64,000 nt of DNA from positions 62,001-126,000 of the forward strand of contig SNVD02000348.1 in NCBI GenBank assembly GCA_013180625.2, in the 5' to 3' direction. The notes beneath the pieces are model-generated. The model did no database searches. It was given only the letters and a program-made list of their open reading frames with translations, and was not told where the DNA came from. Made by a program: the position numbers and the translations under genes. Shown here one piece after another: positions 1 to 10,739 of the stretch. Position 1 is the stretch's first letter, and every line of letters begins with the position of its first letter. Source of the stretch: Boswellia sacra (lineage: Eukaryota > Streptophyta > Magnoliopsida > Sapindales > Burseraceae).

Positions 1-1057
1 GCAAACTCACAGTTCTGAAATCTTTGAAATTTTCAAACAGGTAAAGGTCAACATTCCCTTGCTTGATATGATCAAACATGTACCTTCTTATGCAAAATTT
101 TGAAAGACTTATGCACTGTTAAAAGAAAATTGAATGTAAAAAAGAAGGCCTTCCTAGCCGAGTAAGGAAGTGCTATTCTTTAAAACAATAATACAGTGAA
201 ATATAAGGATCCAGGATGTCCTACAATTTCATGTGTTATTGGAGAGGCATAAAATTGAAGGGGCGAAGTTATTTTACTGATATTATCTTTTTTGTTTGTT
301 ATGTTTGTGTGATATTTTTACCTTTTCCATTATTCGGTTTCTCAGAAACTCAATTAGGTGAAGTTAAAAACGACTTCTGTGACTCTTTTGCTGTTGATAG
401 ATCGATCAAAGTACCAAGAGGAATAGTAGAAGATGTGTTAGTTCAAGTCGATAAATTCATTTATCCAGTGGATTTTATCGTCTTGGACACACAACCAGTG
501 GAAGTATGTAATTCAATTCTTGTCATTTTAGGGCGTCCATTTATAGCTACCTCTAATGCTGTGATTAATTGCAGGAATGGAGTCATGAAGCTATCATTTG
601 GGAACATGACATTGGAACTTAATGTTTTTAATATGTGCAAACAACCAAATGAAGAAGAAGATGAAATTGATGAGGCCAATGTGATTGAATCTATTGTGGA
701 AGATCACATCCAAAAAAGGAGTTCTTCTGACCCTTTGGAAACTTGTTTGGTGAATTCATTAGAATCAAGTATGGAACTAGAGTCTGATCTTTCTGATATA
801 TGTTCTTTATTGGATTGTGCACAGGTGATGGAAAAAGGCTCAAAATCAAGATTTGAAGAATTGGGCAAATGAATGAAAGCAAGGAAGATGAAGCTCCCAA
901 GTTAGAATTGAAGCCCTTACCTGAAGGACTGAAATATGCTTATCTTGGGGAGAATCAGACATGTCCGGTGGTAATTTCTTCATCCCTCACATGCGAGCAA
1001 CAAGGTAAGTTGATAGAAGTGCTTAAAAGGCATAAAATGCAATCTGGTGGACTTTAA
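1..1057 (+). pseudogene. Athila A protease region, degraded
   Basis: Aspartic-protease part of the Athila polyprotein. Recognisable pieces are a conserved linker before the protease (about 20-190, with stops), then VPRGIVEDVLVQVDKF and ILGRPFIATSNAVINC (about 410-570), which are typical of the C-terminal half of the plant gypsy protease. An acidic spacer and the start of RT (LPEGLKYAYLG, about 920) follow. The active-site segment, normally hydrophobic-D-L-G-A, should lie near 260-330 but is replaced by an unrelated hydrophobic, T-rich stretch, so the catalytic Asp is lost. The open frame 216-872 is a remnant and its ATG is not a true start. Confidence 0.75.
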
Positions 1058-2479
1058 AAGATATAAAAGGCATTAACCCTTTAATTTGCACACATAGAAT
1101 ACATTTAGAGGAAAATGCCAAAACATCTCAACAACCTCAAAGGAGATTAAATTCACACATGAAAGAGGTCATTAGGGCTGAAGTTCTCAAACTACTTGAT
1201 GTGGGAATTATCTATCCTATTTCTGATAGTAAGTGGGTAAGCCCTACACAAGTAGTACCTACAAAATCTGGCATCACAGTGGTTAAAAATGAAAAGGGTG
1301 AATTATTGCCAACTCGTGTCTCATCTAGTTGGAGGATGTGCATTGATTATAGAAAATTACAATGCTGTCACTAGAAAAGACCATTTTCCCTTAACATTTC
1401 TTGACCAAATTCTTGAAAGAGTAGCAGGAAACCCTACTACTGCTTTCTTGATGGATACTCAGGCTACTATCAAATCCCCATTGCACTTGAAGACCAAGAA
1501 AAGACCACATTCACGTGCCCCATTGGCACTTTTGCATTTAGGAGAATGCCTTTTGGACTTTGTAATGCCCCAGCCACTTTTCAAAGATGCATGTTAAGCA
1601 TTTCAGTGACATGGTTGAGCATTGTTTAGAAGTTTTCATGGATGATTTAACTGTCTTTGGAAACTCTTTTGATAATTGTCTTGAAAATTTAGAAAAAGTC
1701 CTAACAAGGTGTGTAGAAAAAGGTCTTATTTTGAATTGGGAAAAATGTCATTATATGGTCACTTCAGGAATTGTTTTAGGTCATGTGGTGTCTTCTAAAG
1801 GAATTGAAGGGGATAAAGCAAAAGTGGAATTAATTTCCCATTTGCCTCCACCAAAAACAGTTAAAGAGGTTCGTTCATCTTAGGGCATGCTGGATTTCTA
1901 GGAGGTTTGTAAGAAATTTCAGTACATAATCTAACCTCTTTGTAACCTCTTAATCTAAAAGATACTTCCTTTGAATGGACTCAAGAATGTAAAAATGCCT
2001 TTGATACATTAATTGGGCTTTTAACTACTGCTCCAATTATGCAATCTCCTGATTGGTCCTTGCCTTTTGAATTGATGTGTGATGCAAGCGACTATGCAGT
2101 TGGTGCTGTCTTAGGACAAAGAAAAGAAGGTAAGCCGTATGTGATATACTATGCAAGTAGGACTTTAAATGATGCACAAATGAATTACACAACAACTGAA
2201 AAAGAACTACTTGCAGTAGTATTTGCATTGAACAAATTTCAATCTTATTTAATTGGTTCTCCAACGATTGTTTACACTGACCATGCAGCTGTGAGATATT
2301 TTACATGTACTAAACAGGATGCAAAAACTAGATTTATAGGGTGGATCCTTATTGCTCCAAGAATTAACATCACAATAAAGGATAAAAAAGGAGCCGAAAA
2401 TGCGTTGCTGATCATCTTCAAGGACTTAACGACAGGAGACATTAATTGGAAACTTCACCTATCAATGATACTTTCCTGA
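1058..2479 (+). pseudogene. Athila A reverse transcriptase / RNase H, degraded
   Basis: RT and RNase H of the polyprotein, which copy element RNA into DNA. RT starts around 1058. WRMCIDYRKL lies near 1330, the fingers/palm segment continues in another frame to about 1590, and the catalytic box FMDDLTVFG (the F-M-D-D form of YxDD) is near 1636-1662. RNase H begins around 1960 with FELMCDASDYAVGAVLGQ near 2065 (catalytic D), TEKELLAVVFAL (E) near 2200 and YTDHAAVRYF (D) near 2274. Frameshifts near 1370, 1460, 1590 and 1880-2040 split it into at least four frames. The catalytic residues themselves are still visible. Confidence 0.85.
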
Positions 2480-2540
2480 TGAATTTTATTTTGGTGCTAT
2501 TGTACTTGGTTTGCTAACATTGTAAATTTTCTTGCGATAG

Positions 2541-3786
2541 GGAAAATGCCACCTCATTGGAATGCTCAAGACAAAAGAAAATTTTTAACCGAGGTGAAAA
2601 ATTTTTACTGGGATGACCCATATCTGTTCAAATATTGTCCAGACCAAATAATGAGAAGAGCATACCCGACAATGAGGTAAGTAGTGTCATTAACTTTTGT
2701 CATTCTGAAGCATGTGGAGGACATTTTTAATCTAGAAAAACAGCTGCTAAGATCTTACAATGTGGATTTTATTGGCCCACCTTATTTAAAGATGCACATG
2801 CATTTTGCAAAACGTGTAAAAATTGTCAAAAATTGGGATCCATTTCAAAAAGAAACATGATGCCTTTGAATCCCATTCTTGTTGTTGAAATCTTTGACTG
2901 TTAGGGTATTGATTTTATGGGACCCTTTCCACCGTCATTTGGTTTTGTGTACATCCTTGTTGCAGTGGGCTATGTTTCAAAATGGGTCGAGGCAATTCCA
3001 TGTTGAAACAATGATCACAAAACAGTTGTCAATTCTTGAAGGAGAATATCTTAAGTAGATTTGGAATTCCTCGAGCCATTATTAGTGATGGGGGTACACA
3101 TTTTTGTAACAAACCATTTGAAACTTTAATGAAGAAATATGGAATAACCCATAAAATTTTTACACCTTATCACCCACAAACAAGTGGACAAGTTGAATTA
3201 GCTAATAAGGAGATAAAACAGATCTTAGAAAAAACGGTTAACCCAAATCGTAAAGATTGGTCTTTAAGACTTAATGATGCACTTTGGGCTTACCGAACTG
3301 CTTTTAAAACATCATTGGGAATGTCTCCTTATAGACTAGTTTATGGAAAACCTTGTAACTTGCCTATGGAAATTGAGCATAAAGCTTATTGGGCTATTAA
3401 AACATTCAACACAAATTTGAATGATGCTTGCAAGTTACGTAAACTCCAACTAAGTGAACTTGAAGAAATCAGGAATGAGGCTTATGAAAATTCTAAAATC
3501 TACAAAGAAAAAATGAAGGTTTTTCATGACAAATTCATTGTTAGAAAATCTTTTGAACCTTCACAAAAGTTCTTTTGTGTGATTCAAGATTGCACTTGTT
3601 TCTTGGTAAACTTCGGTCTCGTTGGACTGGACCTTTCATTGTTAAAAATGTTTTCCCTCATAGAGCAGTTGAAATTGAGAACCCAAAGAATGGTAATGTG
3701 TTTAAAGTTAATTGACAACGGTTAAAACCATTCTTTGAAAATTTTGCCCAAAACGAAGAGTCCATTGCTTTAATCGATCCTTTTTA
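2541..3786 (+). pseudogene. Athila A integrase, degraded
   Basis: Integrase of the gypsy polyprotein, which inserts the cDNA into host DNA. An HHCC zinc-binding region with CKTCKNCQK lies near 2810-2830. The catalytic triad is recognisable as GIDFMGPFP near 2910 (after an in-frame TAG), ISDGGTHF near 3080 and [10 protein letters not shown] near 3190 (D, D, E). The C-terminal tail with the conserved SRWTGPFIV segment near 3620 is out of frame with the core and ends in a short tail near 3786. No chromodomain is seen, as expected for Athila. The 229-residue frame 3036-3725 covers the core only. Confidence 0.85.
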
Positions 3787-3877
3787 AGGATTGATTTTTC
3801 CGGTCAAGTGGCGGATACGGTACTCCGTGACATTTAAAGTCGGTTTTTCAGTTCCCTAAAAACTGTTGCTCACCTTG

Positions 3878-3965
3878 CATCCATTTTCTTTTCTTCTCTC
3901 TCATTTTCTTCCCATGGATACCATCCATTTTCTTTTCTTCTCTCTCATTTTCTTCACATGGATAC
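3878..3965 (+). repeat. 44-bp tandem duplication before the post-pol ORF
   Basis: A pyrimidine-rich 44-bp unit ending in catggatac occurs twice (3878-3921 and 3922-3965). Only the second copy supplies the ATG (3958) of the Cys-rich ORF. The ATG of the first copy (3914) is out of frame by 44 nt. Element C has a single copy of the pyrimidine-rich part at about 32076-32112. Confidence 0.85.
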
Positions 3966-4440
3966 CATTCTCTTAAAATTGCACAAACATTTTCCCTCTC
4001 TTCCTCAAAATGATTTGCTTAAAATTTATAAAGCTCGTGCAGAAAGACTAAGGTTGTTGATGCGTAAGGGTATTCCTGCTGATTTAAGATGGTTAATTGA
4101 AGCCAAGGTTCGATTCTCTTGTGAGTTTTCAGATAATCTTGTTTCCCATATGCCAGGTTTGGGAAAAAGCTCTTATGCCAAAAAGCGAAGAGCAAAAAGG
4201 TTGCAAGTTTGTCACAAATGTGCAAGATGGACTTGTAACCAGCGTTGCTGCTCCTTGGGATATTTGTCTAACAATCGAGAGGATAAACTACAGTTCATCA
4301 AGAATGGACTGAGTAAGGAGTCTTTGATGATATCCGAACGACTCTTGAGACGCATTCTTGTGGACTTGTGCAGCGTGAAATTTTTAATTTGTGGACACAA
4401 TTCCGAGATGAGCAGGAACGCTATAGTCTTGGGAATCTGA
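3958..4440 (+). CDS. Post-pol (env-position) Cys-rich basic ORF of Athila A
   Basis: A 160-residue open frame in the position of the env-like gene of Athila elements. Residues 1-60 are Leu/Lys/Arg-rich and probably helical. Around residues 70-82 comes a very basic patch (SYAKKRRAKR), followed at once by a Cys cluster CHKCARWTCNQRCC (about 85-98). A stretch with G-x-L-S-N-N and, seven residues on, FIKNG follows. A basic patch next to CxxC followed by G..S.N......FI..G resembles the Cys-rich nucleic-acid-binding proteins of carlaviruses. That is my inference from pattern only. After about residue 120 the frame becomes unlike protein, while another frame (about 4325-4503) looks more protein-like up to a stop, so a frameshift is likely. 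No signal peptide or transmembrane segment is seen. Element C lacks the segment entirely. Confidence 0.45.
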   Translation: MDTILLKLHKHFPSLPQNDLLKIYKARAERLRLLMRKGIPADLRWLIEAKVRFSCEFSDNLVSHMPGLGKSSYAKKRRAKRLQVCHKCARWTCNQRCCSLGYLSNNREDKLQFIKNGLSKESLMISERLLRRILVDLCSVKFLICGHNSEMSRNAIVLGI

Positions 4441-4763
4441 CTCAAAACGACCCTGTTTGCCAGTTTATAAGAAAACTGGATGGGAAGCATATCCCCAACT
4501 CATAGAAGGTGTTTAAGCCGTTTCTGGACGTAAAACCAGAGGAAGATGTGAGCCACAGTCACAACTACCTGTACATATGCATGCGTGCCATCATTTTTGA
4601 ATTTTAATACCTCATTGCTGTCATTTTTGAATTTGTATCTTTTGTTTGACTTATGGTGTCTTATTTCATCATCTTTTGAATTTTTGGGCATTATTGTCAA
4701 CTTTTTCAACAAACAATCGAGCTACCTAGATAGATATCATCATTATCATACCTTTTTGCACTC

Positions 4764-4772
4764 CATAAATAC
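4764..4772 (+). promoter_or_regulatory. Possible TATA box before the LOG-like segment
   Basis: The sequence ccataaatacc lies about 50 bp before the ATG at 4818, in the A-specific insert. It would be the right distance for a captured gene promoter. It is weak evidence on its own. Confidence 0.25.
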
Positions 4773-4817
4773 CACATGTCTTGTTCTCTTCTTCACACAT
4801 AGTTGAGAGTTATAGAC

Positions 4818-5370
4818 ATGGAGGGACTTCAAAACGTCGAATCCAAGGTATGTGTATTCTGTGGATCTAGACCGGTAAAGTGAGGATTTCTAGAAGTACA
4901 AATTATCTTTGTAGCTAACTGCTGAAATAAAGATTCATGTGGTTTATGGGGGAGGTAGCCTCGGTTAATGGGTTGCGTATCAACAGCTGCACATGTAGGA
5001 GGTAGTCAAGTGTTAGGAGTTATTCCTAAAGCTTTGGCTGTAGAAAGTATTGTTGGAAAAACGGTTGGGAAGGAGTTACAGGTCTCCTCTATGCATGAAC
5101 GCATGACACATATGCTCATCAATTCAGATGCCTTTATTGCTTTACAGGTGCTTTGGCACCTGAAAATTTTCAAAAAATTGCCTCTTGGGCCCCCCCTGAA
5201 TCTCCATCAAAGACCCTGGGTTTTTTGAATGTTTTAAAATTCTTTATCCTTTGTAAGTTTTTGTTGATGCAGCTGTGGAACAAGTTTATCCCTCATTTCA
5301 GCGATAACGATCCTGTTCTAACCACTTCGCTGGTTTATTACTTGATATTACAAGATTGGTTAACCTGACC
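4818..5370 (+). pseudogene. LOG-like cytokinin riboside 5'-monophosphate phosphoribohydrolase, captured and broken
   Basis: Intron-free remnant of a LONELY GUY (LOG)-type gene, whose product releases active cytokinin base from the riboside monophosphate. In order: MEGLQNVESK start (4818), VCVFCGSRP, VVYGGGSLG (near 4940), the 86-residue frame from 4968 with LGVIPKAL, SSMHERMTHM and DAFIAL, then in another frame GALAPENFQKIASWAP where PGGYGTLEE is expected, then TLGFLNV and, in a third frame, FVDAAVEQ. At least three frameshifts and a TGA at about 4879 inactivate it, and the catalytic PGGxGTxxE box is damaged. It sits in an ~850-bp segment (about 4595-5450) that is absent from the otherwise collinear element C. 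Plant LOG genes normally have several introns, so their absence suggests capture through RNA. Confidence 0.75.
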
Positions 5371-5444
5371 CAGCTAGTACTCAAATTAATTTGGCAGGAG
5401 GGCAAAATAAAAAGTGCAAATTGGATCTGAATCTCCGTTTGTAA

Positions 5445-6746
5445 TTTTTTTTTGTCTTTTATTTTATTTTATTTTTAGCATGTTATTTTATGAGTCTTTC
5501 AGGTCATCTCTCTTGAATAACAGAAGCTTCAGGTAATGTTTCCTATACTTTATCTCTCTACATTTAAACATTGAGGACAATGTTTCATTTGGTTGGGGGG
5601 GAAGGATAGTAGACATAAGTGTGTCTTGAAATTTTATTTTTTCTTGCAAAAAAAAAAAGAGTTAGTAATTAGATTCATAGTGCGGTGTAAGGAGTTCAAA
5701 TCCTCTTGAGACGCATTCTGGTCAGGAATGGCAGAGTATGGAGGGCCAGTTTGAACTCTTGAAACCCATTCTAACCAATTTGTCATTTTATTTTGATCTT
5801 GTGAACTCATTTAGCTAACTTGATATTATTTAGTCTTGATTTTTGAATTTTATAACAAAGAGGTCTTATTCATTTCACTTTGAATTATTCAAATCTATGA
5901 ACTCTCACAACCTTATCATTTAAAAATTGTGTGCTTATGTACTCATTAAGCCAGTATTCATGAACCTTTCTTCGCACACACACACATACCTTGATGCATG
6001 ATTGTGGGTGGCAAAATGAAATGTTGTAATATTTGAGTTCTTTTGTTTTGTTTAGGATAACAACACAAAGGAAGGGGAAAGTTAAAAAAAAAAAGTGAAA
6101 AAAAGCAAAAAAAAGAGAAAAAAAAAGAGAAAGCAATTGTGGATAAGTTTGGTCTCGTAGCCTACTTAATTCGAGCAATTAAGCCCGAGGGGTGCCTCAA
6201 CACCTAATACCTTAAGACCAACTGGTTTGAGAGCTATTGGCCCAAAGCTCGCTACATGGATTAAGGAGAAAGCTTAATGAGATTGAACATTGCACTATCC
6301 ACAAGTTTCTAAGCAAAAATAAAGCATCAGCAACCCGAGTCGTTAAGCTCGAAGGGGTGTCTTAACACCTAATGCCCTAAGGCCAACTGTTCTGGGAGTC
6401 ATTAGCCTAAGCTCGCACATGGGTTAAAGATGCATTCTTTCTAAAAAAAAAAAACACATATATATATAAAATAAATGAATGCCCCTACCTAAAGTTGTTA
6501 GCCTTAACAAATATTAGAACCGATATGGCTTCTTTCTAATAAGCCCCATAGTCATGTGTTAACTGAGCACAAAAAGGAGGTTTATTGATATCTTGACTAA
6601 AGGGTACATGAGTCATAAAAAAAAATGATAATAATAATTGGTTGAGAGTTTGTTTATTTGGATAAAATCAAGGAGAGTGCAATAATGACCACCTAAATAA
6701 TAACGCTTTAATTGCTAGGGACTAGCAATAAGCTAGTTGGGGGGTG
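5445..6746 (+). other. Athila A 3' untranslated internal region and polypurine tract
   Basis: Non-coding internal DNA collinear with 32300-33638 of element C. It holds A-rich runs (about 5647-5661, 6085-6130, 6444-6470) and two related blocks around 6170-6260 and 6330-6425 that share 'cctaatacc(c)taag.ccaact' and 'gctcg..acatgg'. It ends in the PPT ttggggggtg (6737-6746) directly before the LTR. No coding potential is seen. Confidence 0.75.
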
Positions 6747-8274
6747 TGATGAACACTTAAATATGCATGTTTAATAAGAATTTAGTTCATCATATTGCAT
6801 TATAGTGTCATTAAATTCCTCAACTTAAGCATATTTGTAGCATTTGCATCTTTGGAATTAATTTCTCTTAATTTTCGTTTTGTTACAGGTTCGATAAAAT
6901 GGGCATAACTCTCTATTTATAGATCAGAATGGTGCAATTCTTAATGTTTTGGAAAGCTGATTCCATTGTCTACAAGATTACATTTTACAAGTATCATCAA
7001 ATTCGGGTTCTTAGTGGACCAAAATTAGGCTTGAAGTGAACCCATCTACAGTCTCGGCCCAGTCTGACCAGGCCTCAGTATTTGGACCGTATCTCTCAAA
7101 ATACGTATCCAAATTGTGCAAATCAATATGTTCTAGAAAGCTGAGAGAAATATCTACAACTTTCATTGAAGACATGTGATTAAAATTCACAACGTTTCGA
7201 TGTCAAAATTGATGGTCAAAGTCGGTGCCTAATGATCCCAATTGTCAAAGATATTTACAACTAATATTTGACATTTATGCCCTTGTAATTTGACAAGTTT
7301 GCCCCTGGATGTATCTATAAATAGAGGTGCCTTGTGACCCATTAGGGCATCTTGGCCTTGGCTGGAACATTTTGGCTTTGGCTAGGATCTTGTATTGTGT
7401 TTTGTGTGTTTATGTTATTAATGAATTTCCTTTTTCTTGCATTTTATTTTCTTTCTATTATAATGTTCTTCTAATTTCTCTTTTGCTAAGGTGAAAGGGT
7501 GAAACCCTTGATATGAGAATAAGGATTCTCTAACCCTTAATATGTGCTTAATAATCTTAATCTTATAATGTTTATTCAATATGATTTATATTTAATTTCT
7601 TAATCAATCTTGACACCACTCGTAAAGTGGAGGTCTTGATCCATTGTCGACAATCCTTGGCACATCAAATGCTTGGATCCTTTCTAGATGATGTATGGTT
7701 CTTCCTTACCGACACGAATCTAGTTAGAACCTTGATTTGTTGTAGACATATGTGATTGGCACATTGGATGCTTGAACCCATTTACAAGAAGTGGTATAAA
7801 TATTGGTAATGAAACAAATATAATTCATATAACTAAAATGGGTTAATTATCCTTATTCGAAATATCAAGGGCGGATCCCCTAACCTTAGCCCTCATTGTT
7901 ATTGTGTTAATTCCTCTTGTATTCTAATTATTCTATTGTTTATGAAATTTTTATTTTATTTACTATGGTAGGTTCTACCACCTTATGAAATTGTTCTTTA
8001 ATTTACTATGGTTGGTTATACCACCTATTTCCATGGATGGTTTTACCTCCTCTTGCTTTTTGTTTTATATTTGAATGGTCGGTAATACCGCCTACCATCT
8101 TACATATTTATTGATATTATCTTGTCATTTCTTTGAATTATTCATATCATATTTGCTTATCTTATAATTTGTAACGCTAAAATTCCCTTCCTCGTGGATC
8201 GACCCCGGTCTCACCGGGTTTTATTACTTCGACACTCCTATACTTGGGAGACAATCCTATTTTCAGATGTGTCA
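6747..8274 (+). repeat. 3' LTR of Athila A (1528 bp)
   Basis: Starts TGATGAACAC and ends GATGTGTCA. It is nearly the same length as the LTRs at 8863-10389 (1527 bp) and 50672-52200 (1529 bp) and visibly about 95% alike where I compared them. A TATA box tctataaatag lies at about 7314-7324. The copies at 28471 and 33639 are a shorter subfamily of about 1.36 kb. Confidence 0.95.
7967..8092 (+). promoter_or_regulatory. Four-copy 16-bp imperfect palindrome array in Athila LTR
   Basis: Four 16-mers follow the pattern GGWNGGTNNTACCNCC: 7967 ggtaggttctaccacc, 8010 ggttggttataccacc, 8035 ggatggttttacctcc, 8077 ggtcggtaataccgcc. The core GGT(A/T)GGT is the reverse complement of the MYB-bound AC element ACC(A/T)ACC. 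The array lies ~650 bp downstream of the TATA box, in R/U5. It is also in the inverted LTRs at 8863 and 50672 and is missing from the shorter LTRs of element C. Confidence 0.6.
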
Positions 8275-8829
8275 CATCTCATCCCATGAACTGATGGAAT
8301 TCGACCTCAAATTTTGTAGCCATGTTCTAGCTTTATCTTTTAAAGAAAAAGGAAAAAGCTTTAATCTAATGGTGTTTATGCTACAATTTGGGTCAGTGTA
8401 GGAGCTACATACGTCTTCAAAGAGTTTCAAGTGCGAATATGGGTTCTCCATGTCAAGGCCATGAAAAGTGGGTAGAAGTCGAACAAAACTTGGTTTGAAA
8501 TTGAAATGGATGGAATCTGGAGGAGAAACTACACAAGATGGTGCACTAGTCCTTACCGGATTCATGTAGTCTCTGAGGGTTCTTCGTTGGTTTTGATCAT
8601 TTTGTTGCGAACGGTTGTCCCCTTCATCCGTGAATATTTCCTCATGATTGTCGGCCATGTTTTCTAAGGACGATGATGTTTTTCTAACAAGTCTACCACT
8701 AGATGTTCGTGACCAAATTTTCATGCAAGAAAGAGAGAAGAAGGGAGAGGAAAAGATGAACACACAAAAAAAAATAAAAAATTTAGATCTAAGATGAGAA
8801 AAGAGAATACTTACAATTTTGCACGCCAA
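8275..8829 (-). pseudogene. Athila B gag, N-terminal part
   Basis: Structural Gag protein of an Athila element on the minus strand. The open frame reaches 8829, but the conserved start is probably the ATG at 8658 (MADNHEE...). Conserved retrotransposon-gag motifs are LLPTFHGLDMENPY, LRLFPFSL-like LKLFPFSLKDKARTWL and finally ISSWDEM. The frame stops abruptly at 8275 where the LTR of element A begins, so the second half of Gag is missing. In element C the same protein continues after SSWDEM. This is consistent with disruption by the insertion of A. Confidence 0.85.
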
Positions 8830-8838
8830 TTTTTACCT

Positions 8839-8856
8839 TCCCCGGCAACGGCGTCA
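8839..8856 (-). other. Primer-binding site of Athila B (tRNA-Asp type)
   Basis: On the minus strand TGACGCCGTTGCCGGGGA begins 6 nt inside the LTR end. It differs by one base from the 3' end complement of tRNA-Asp (TGGCGCC...), the primer class used by Athila elements. Confidence 0.8.
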
Positions 8857-8862
8857 CAAACT

Positions 8863-10389
8863 TGACACATCCGAAAAAGGATTGTCTCCCAAGTATAGGA
8901 GTGTCGAAGTAATAATCCCGGTGAGATCGAGGTCGATCCATGAGGAAGGAGATTTTAGCGTTACAAATTATAAGATAAACAAATATGATATGAATAATTC
9001 AAAGAAATGATAAGATAATATCAATAAATATGTAAGATGGTAGGTGGTATTACCGACCATTTAAATATAAAACAAAAAGCAAGAGGAGGTAAAACCATCC
9101 ATGGAAATAGGTGTTATAACCAACCATAGTAAATTAAAGAATAATTTCATAAGGTGATAGAACCTACCATAGTAAATAAAATAAAAAGTTCATAAACAAT
9201 AGAATAATTAAAATACAAGAGGAATTAACACAATAACAATGAAGGCTAAGTTTAGGGGATCTGCCCTTGATATTTCGAATAAGGATAATTAGCCCATTTT
9301 AGTTATATGAATTATATTTGTTTCATTACCAACATTTATACCACTTCTTGTAAATGGGTTCAAGCATCCAATGTGCCAATCACCATATGTCTACAACAAA
9401 TCAAGGTTCCTAACTAGATTCGTGTCGGTAAGGAAGAACCATACATCATCTAGAAAGGATCCAAGCATTTGATGTGCCAAGGATTGTCGACAATGGATCA
9501 AGCCCTCCACTTTACGAGTGGTGTCAAGATTGATTAAGAAATTAAATATAAATCATATTGAATAAAAATTATAAGATTAAGATTATTAAGCACATATTAA
9601 GGGTTAGAGAATCTTATTCTCATATCAAGGGTTTCACCCTTTCACCTTAGCAAAAGAGAAATTAGAAGAACATTATAATAGAAAGAAAATAAAATGCAAG
9701 AAAAAGGAAATTCATTAATAACATAAACACACAAAACACAATACAAGATCCTAGCCAAAGCCAAAATGTTCCAGCCAAGGCCAAGATGCCCTAATGGGTC
9801 ACAAGGCACCTCTATTTATAGATGCATCCAGGGGCAAACTTGTCAAATTACAAGGGCATAATTGTCAAATATTAGTTGTAAATATCTTTGACAATTGGGA
9901 TCATTAGGCACCGACTTTGACCATCAATTTTGGCATTGAAATGTTGAGAATTTTAATCACATATCTTCATGAACATTGTAGATATTGCTCTCAGCTTTCT
10001 AGAACATATTGATTTGCACAATTTGGATACGTATTTTGAGAGATACTGTCCAAATACTGAGGCCTAGTCAGACTGGGCCGAGACTGTAGATGGGTTCATT
10101 TCAAGCCCAATTTTGGTCCACTAAGAGCCCGAATTTGATGATGCTTGTGAAATGCAATCTTGTATAAAATTGAATCAGCTTTCCAAAACATTAAGAATTG
10201 CACCATTCTGATCTATAAATAGAGAGTTATGCCCATTCTATCGAACCTGTAACAAAACCAAAATTAAGAGGAATTAATTCCAAAGATGCAAATGCTACAA
10301 ATATGCTTAAGTTGAGGAATTTAATGACACTATTAATGCAACATGATGAACTAAACTCTTATTAAACATGCATATTTAAGTGTTCATCA
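8863..10389 (-). repeat. 5' LTR of Athila B (1527 bp, minus strand)
   Basis: Read on the minus strand it starts TGATGAACAC at 10389 and ends GGATGTGTCA at 8863, followed by the PBS and gag. With the plus-strand LTR at 6747-8274 it forms a large inverted repeat around the 588-bp gag piece. Its own TSD partner lies outside the window. Confidence 0.92.
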
Positions 10390-10739
10390 TCTGTCTAAGT
10401 TAGTATACACTTGAGAGAACTTGCGAGTTAAGTGTTTATATAATTCAATATCAGACGTCGTGGTTAAGATTTACTTAACAATGTGTTGTTAAGTTATCTA
10501 CAACAAAGAGTGAGCAGTGTCACTAGAGTTTAAGATCTTGACGAGATTTTGTTTTGCAAAGATTAGGTCAGTGTGTGAGAGTGAGTCAGTACTGTAAATA
10601 ATCCTAAAGATTATACAAACAAGAACTTAGTAACTTGTCTATGGATGTAAGTTTTATAACCGAACCACATAAAATCCTCCTGTGTTGATTTACATTACAG
10701 TTTACTGTTATATTATGTATAATTGCATACTTCCAAAAC
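10390..10739 (+). repeat. Truncated copia-type LTR remnant
   Basis: The stretch starts tctgtctaagttag and includes a U5-like end (ataaccgaaccacataaaatcctcctgtgttg) resembling plant copia LTRs. No PBS, internal region or second copy is seen. The left boundary is cut by Athila B. Confidence 0.4.

Larger units (their letters stand above)
1..8274 (+). mobile_element. Athila-type Ty3/gypsy retrotransposon A, 5' part outside window
   Basis: Order on the plus strand is protease remnant, reverse transcriptase, RNase H, integrase, a long post-pol region with two extra gene-like segments, a G-rich polypurine tract (6737-6746) and a 1528-bp 3' LTR (6747-8274). The pol order PR-RT-RH-INT and the RT motif FMDD are of Ty3/gypsy type. 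Relatives in this window carry the tRNA-Asp-type PBS and the gag typical of the Athila lineage. Many stops and frameshifts make the copy non-functional. At 8274 it abuts the gag of an inverted relative, as expected if A inserted into that element. The 5' LTR and gag lie beyond the left edge, so the left TSD cannot be checked. Confidence 0.9.
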
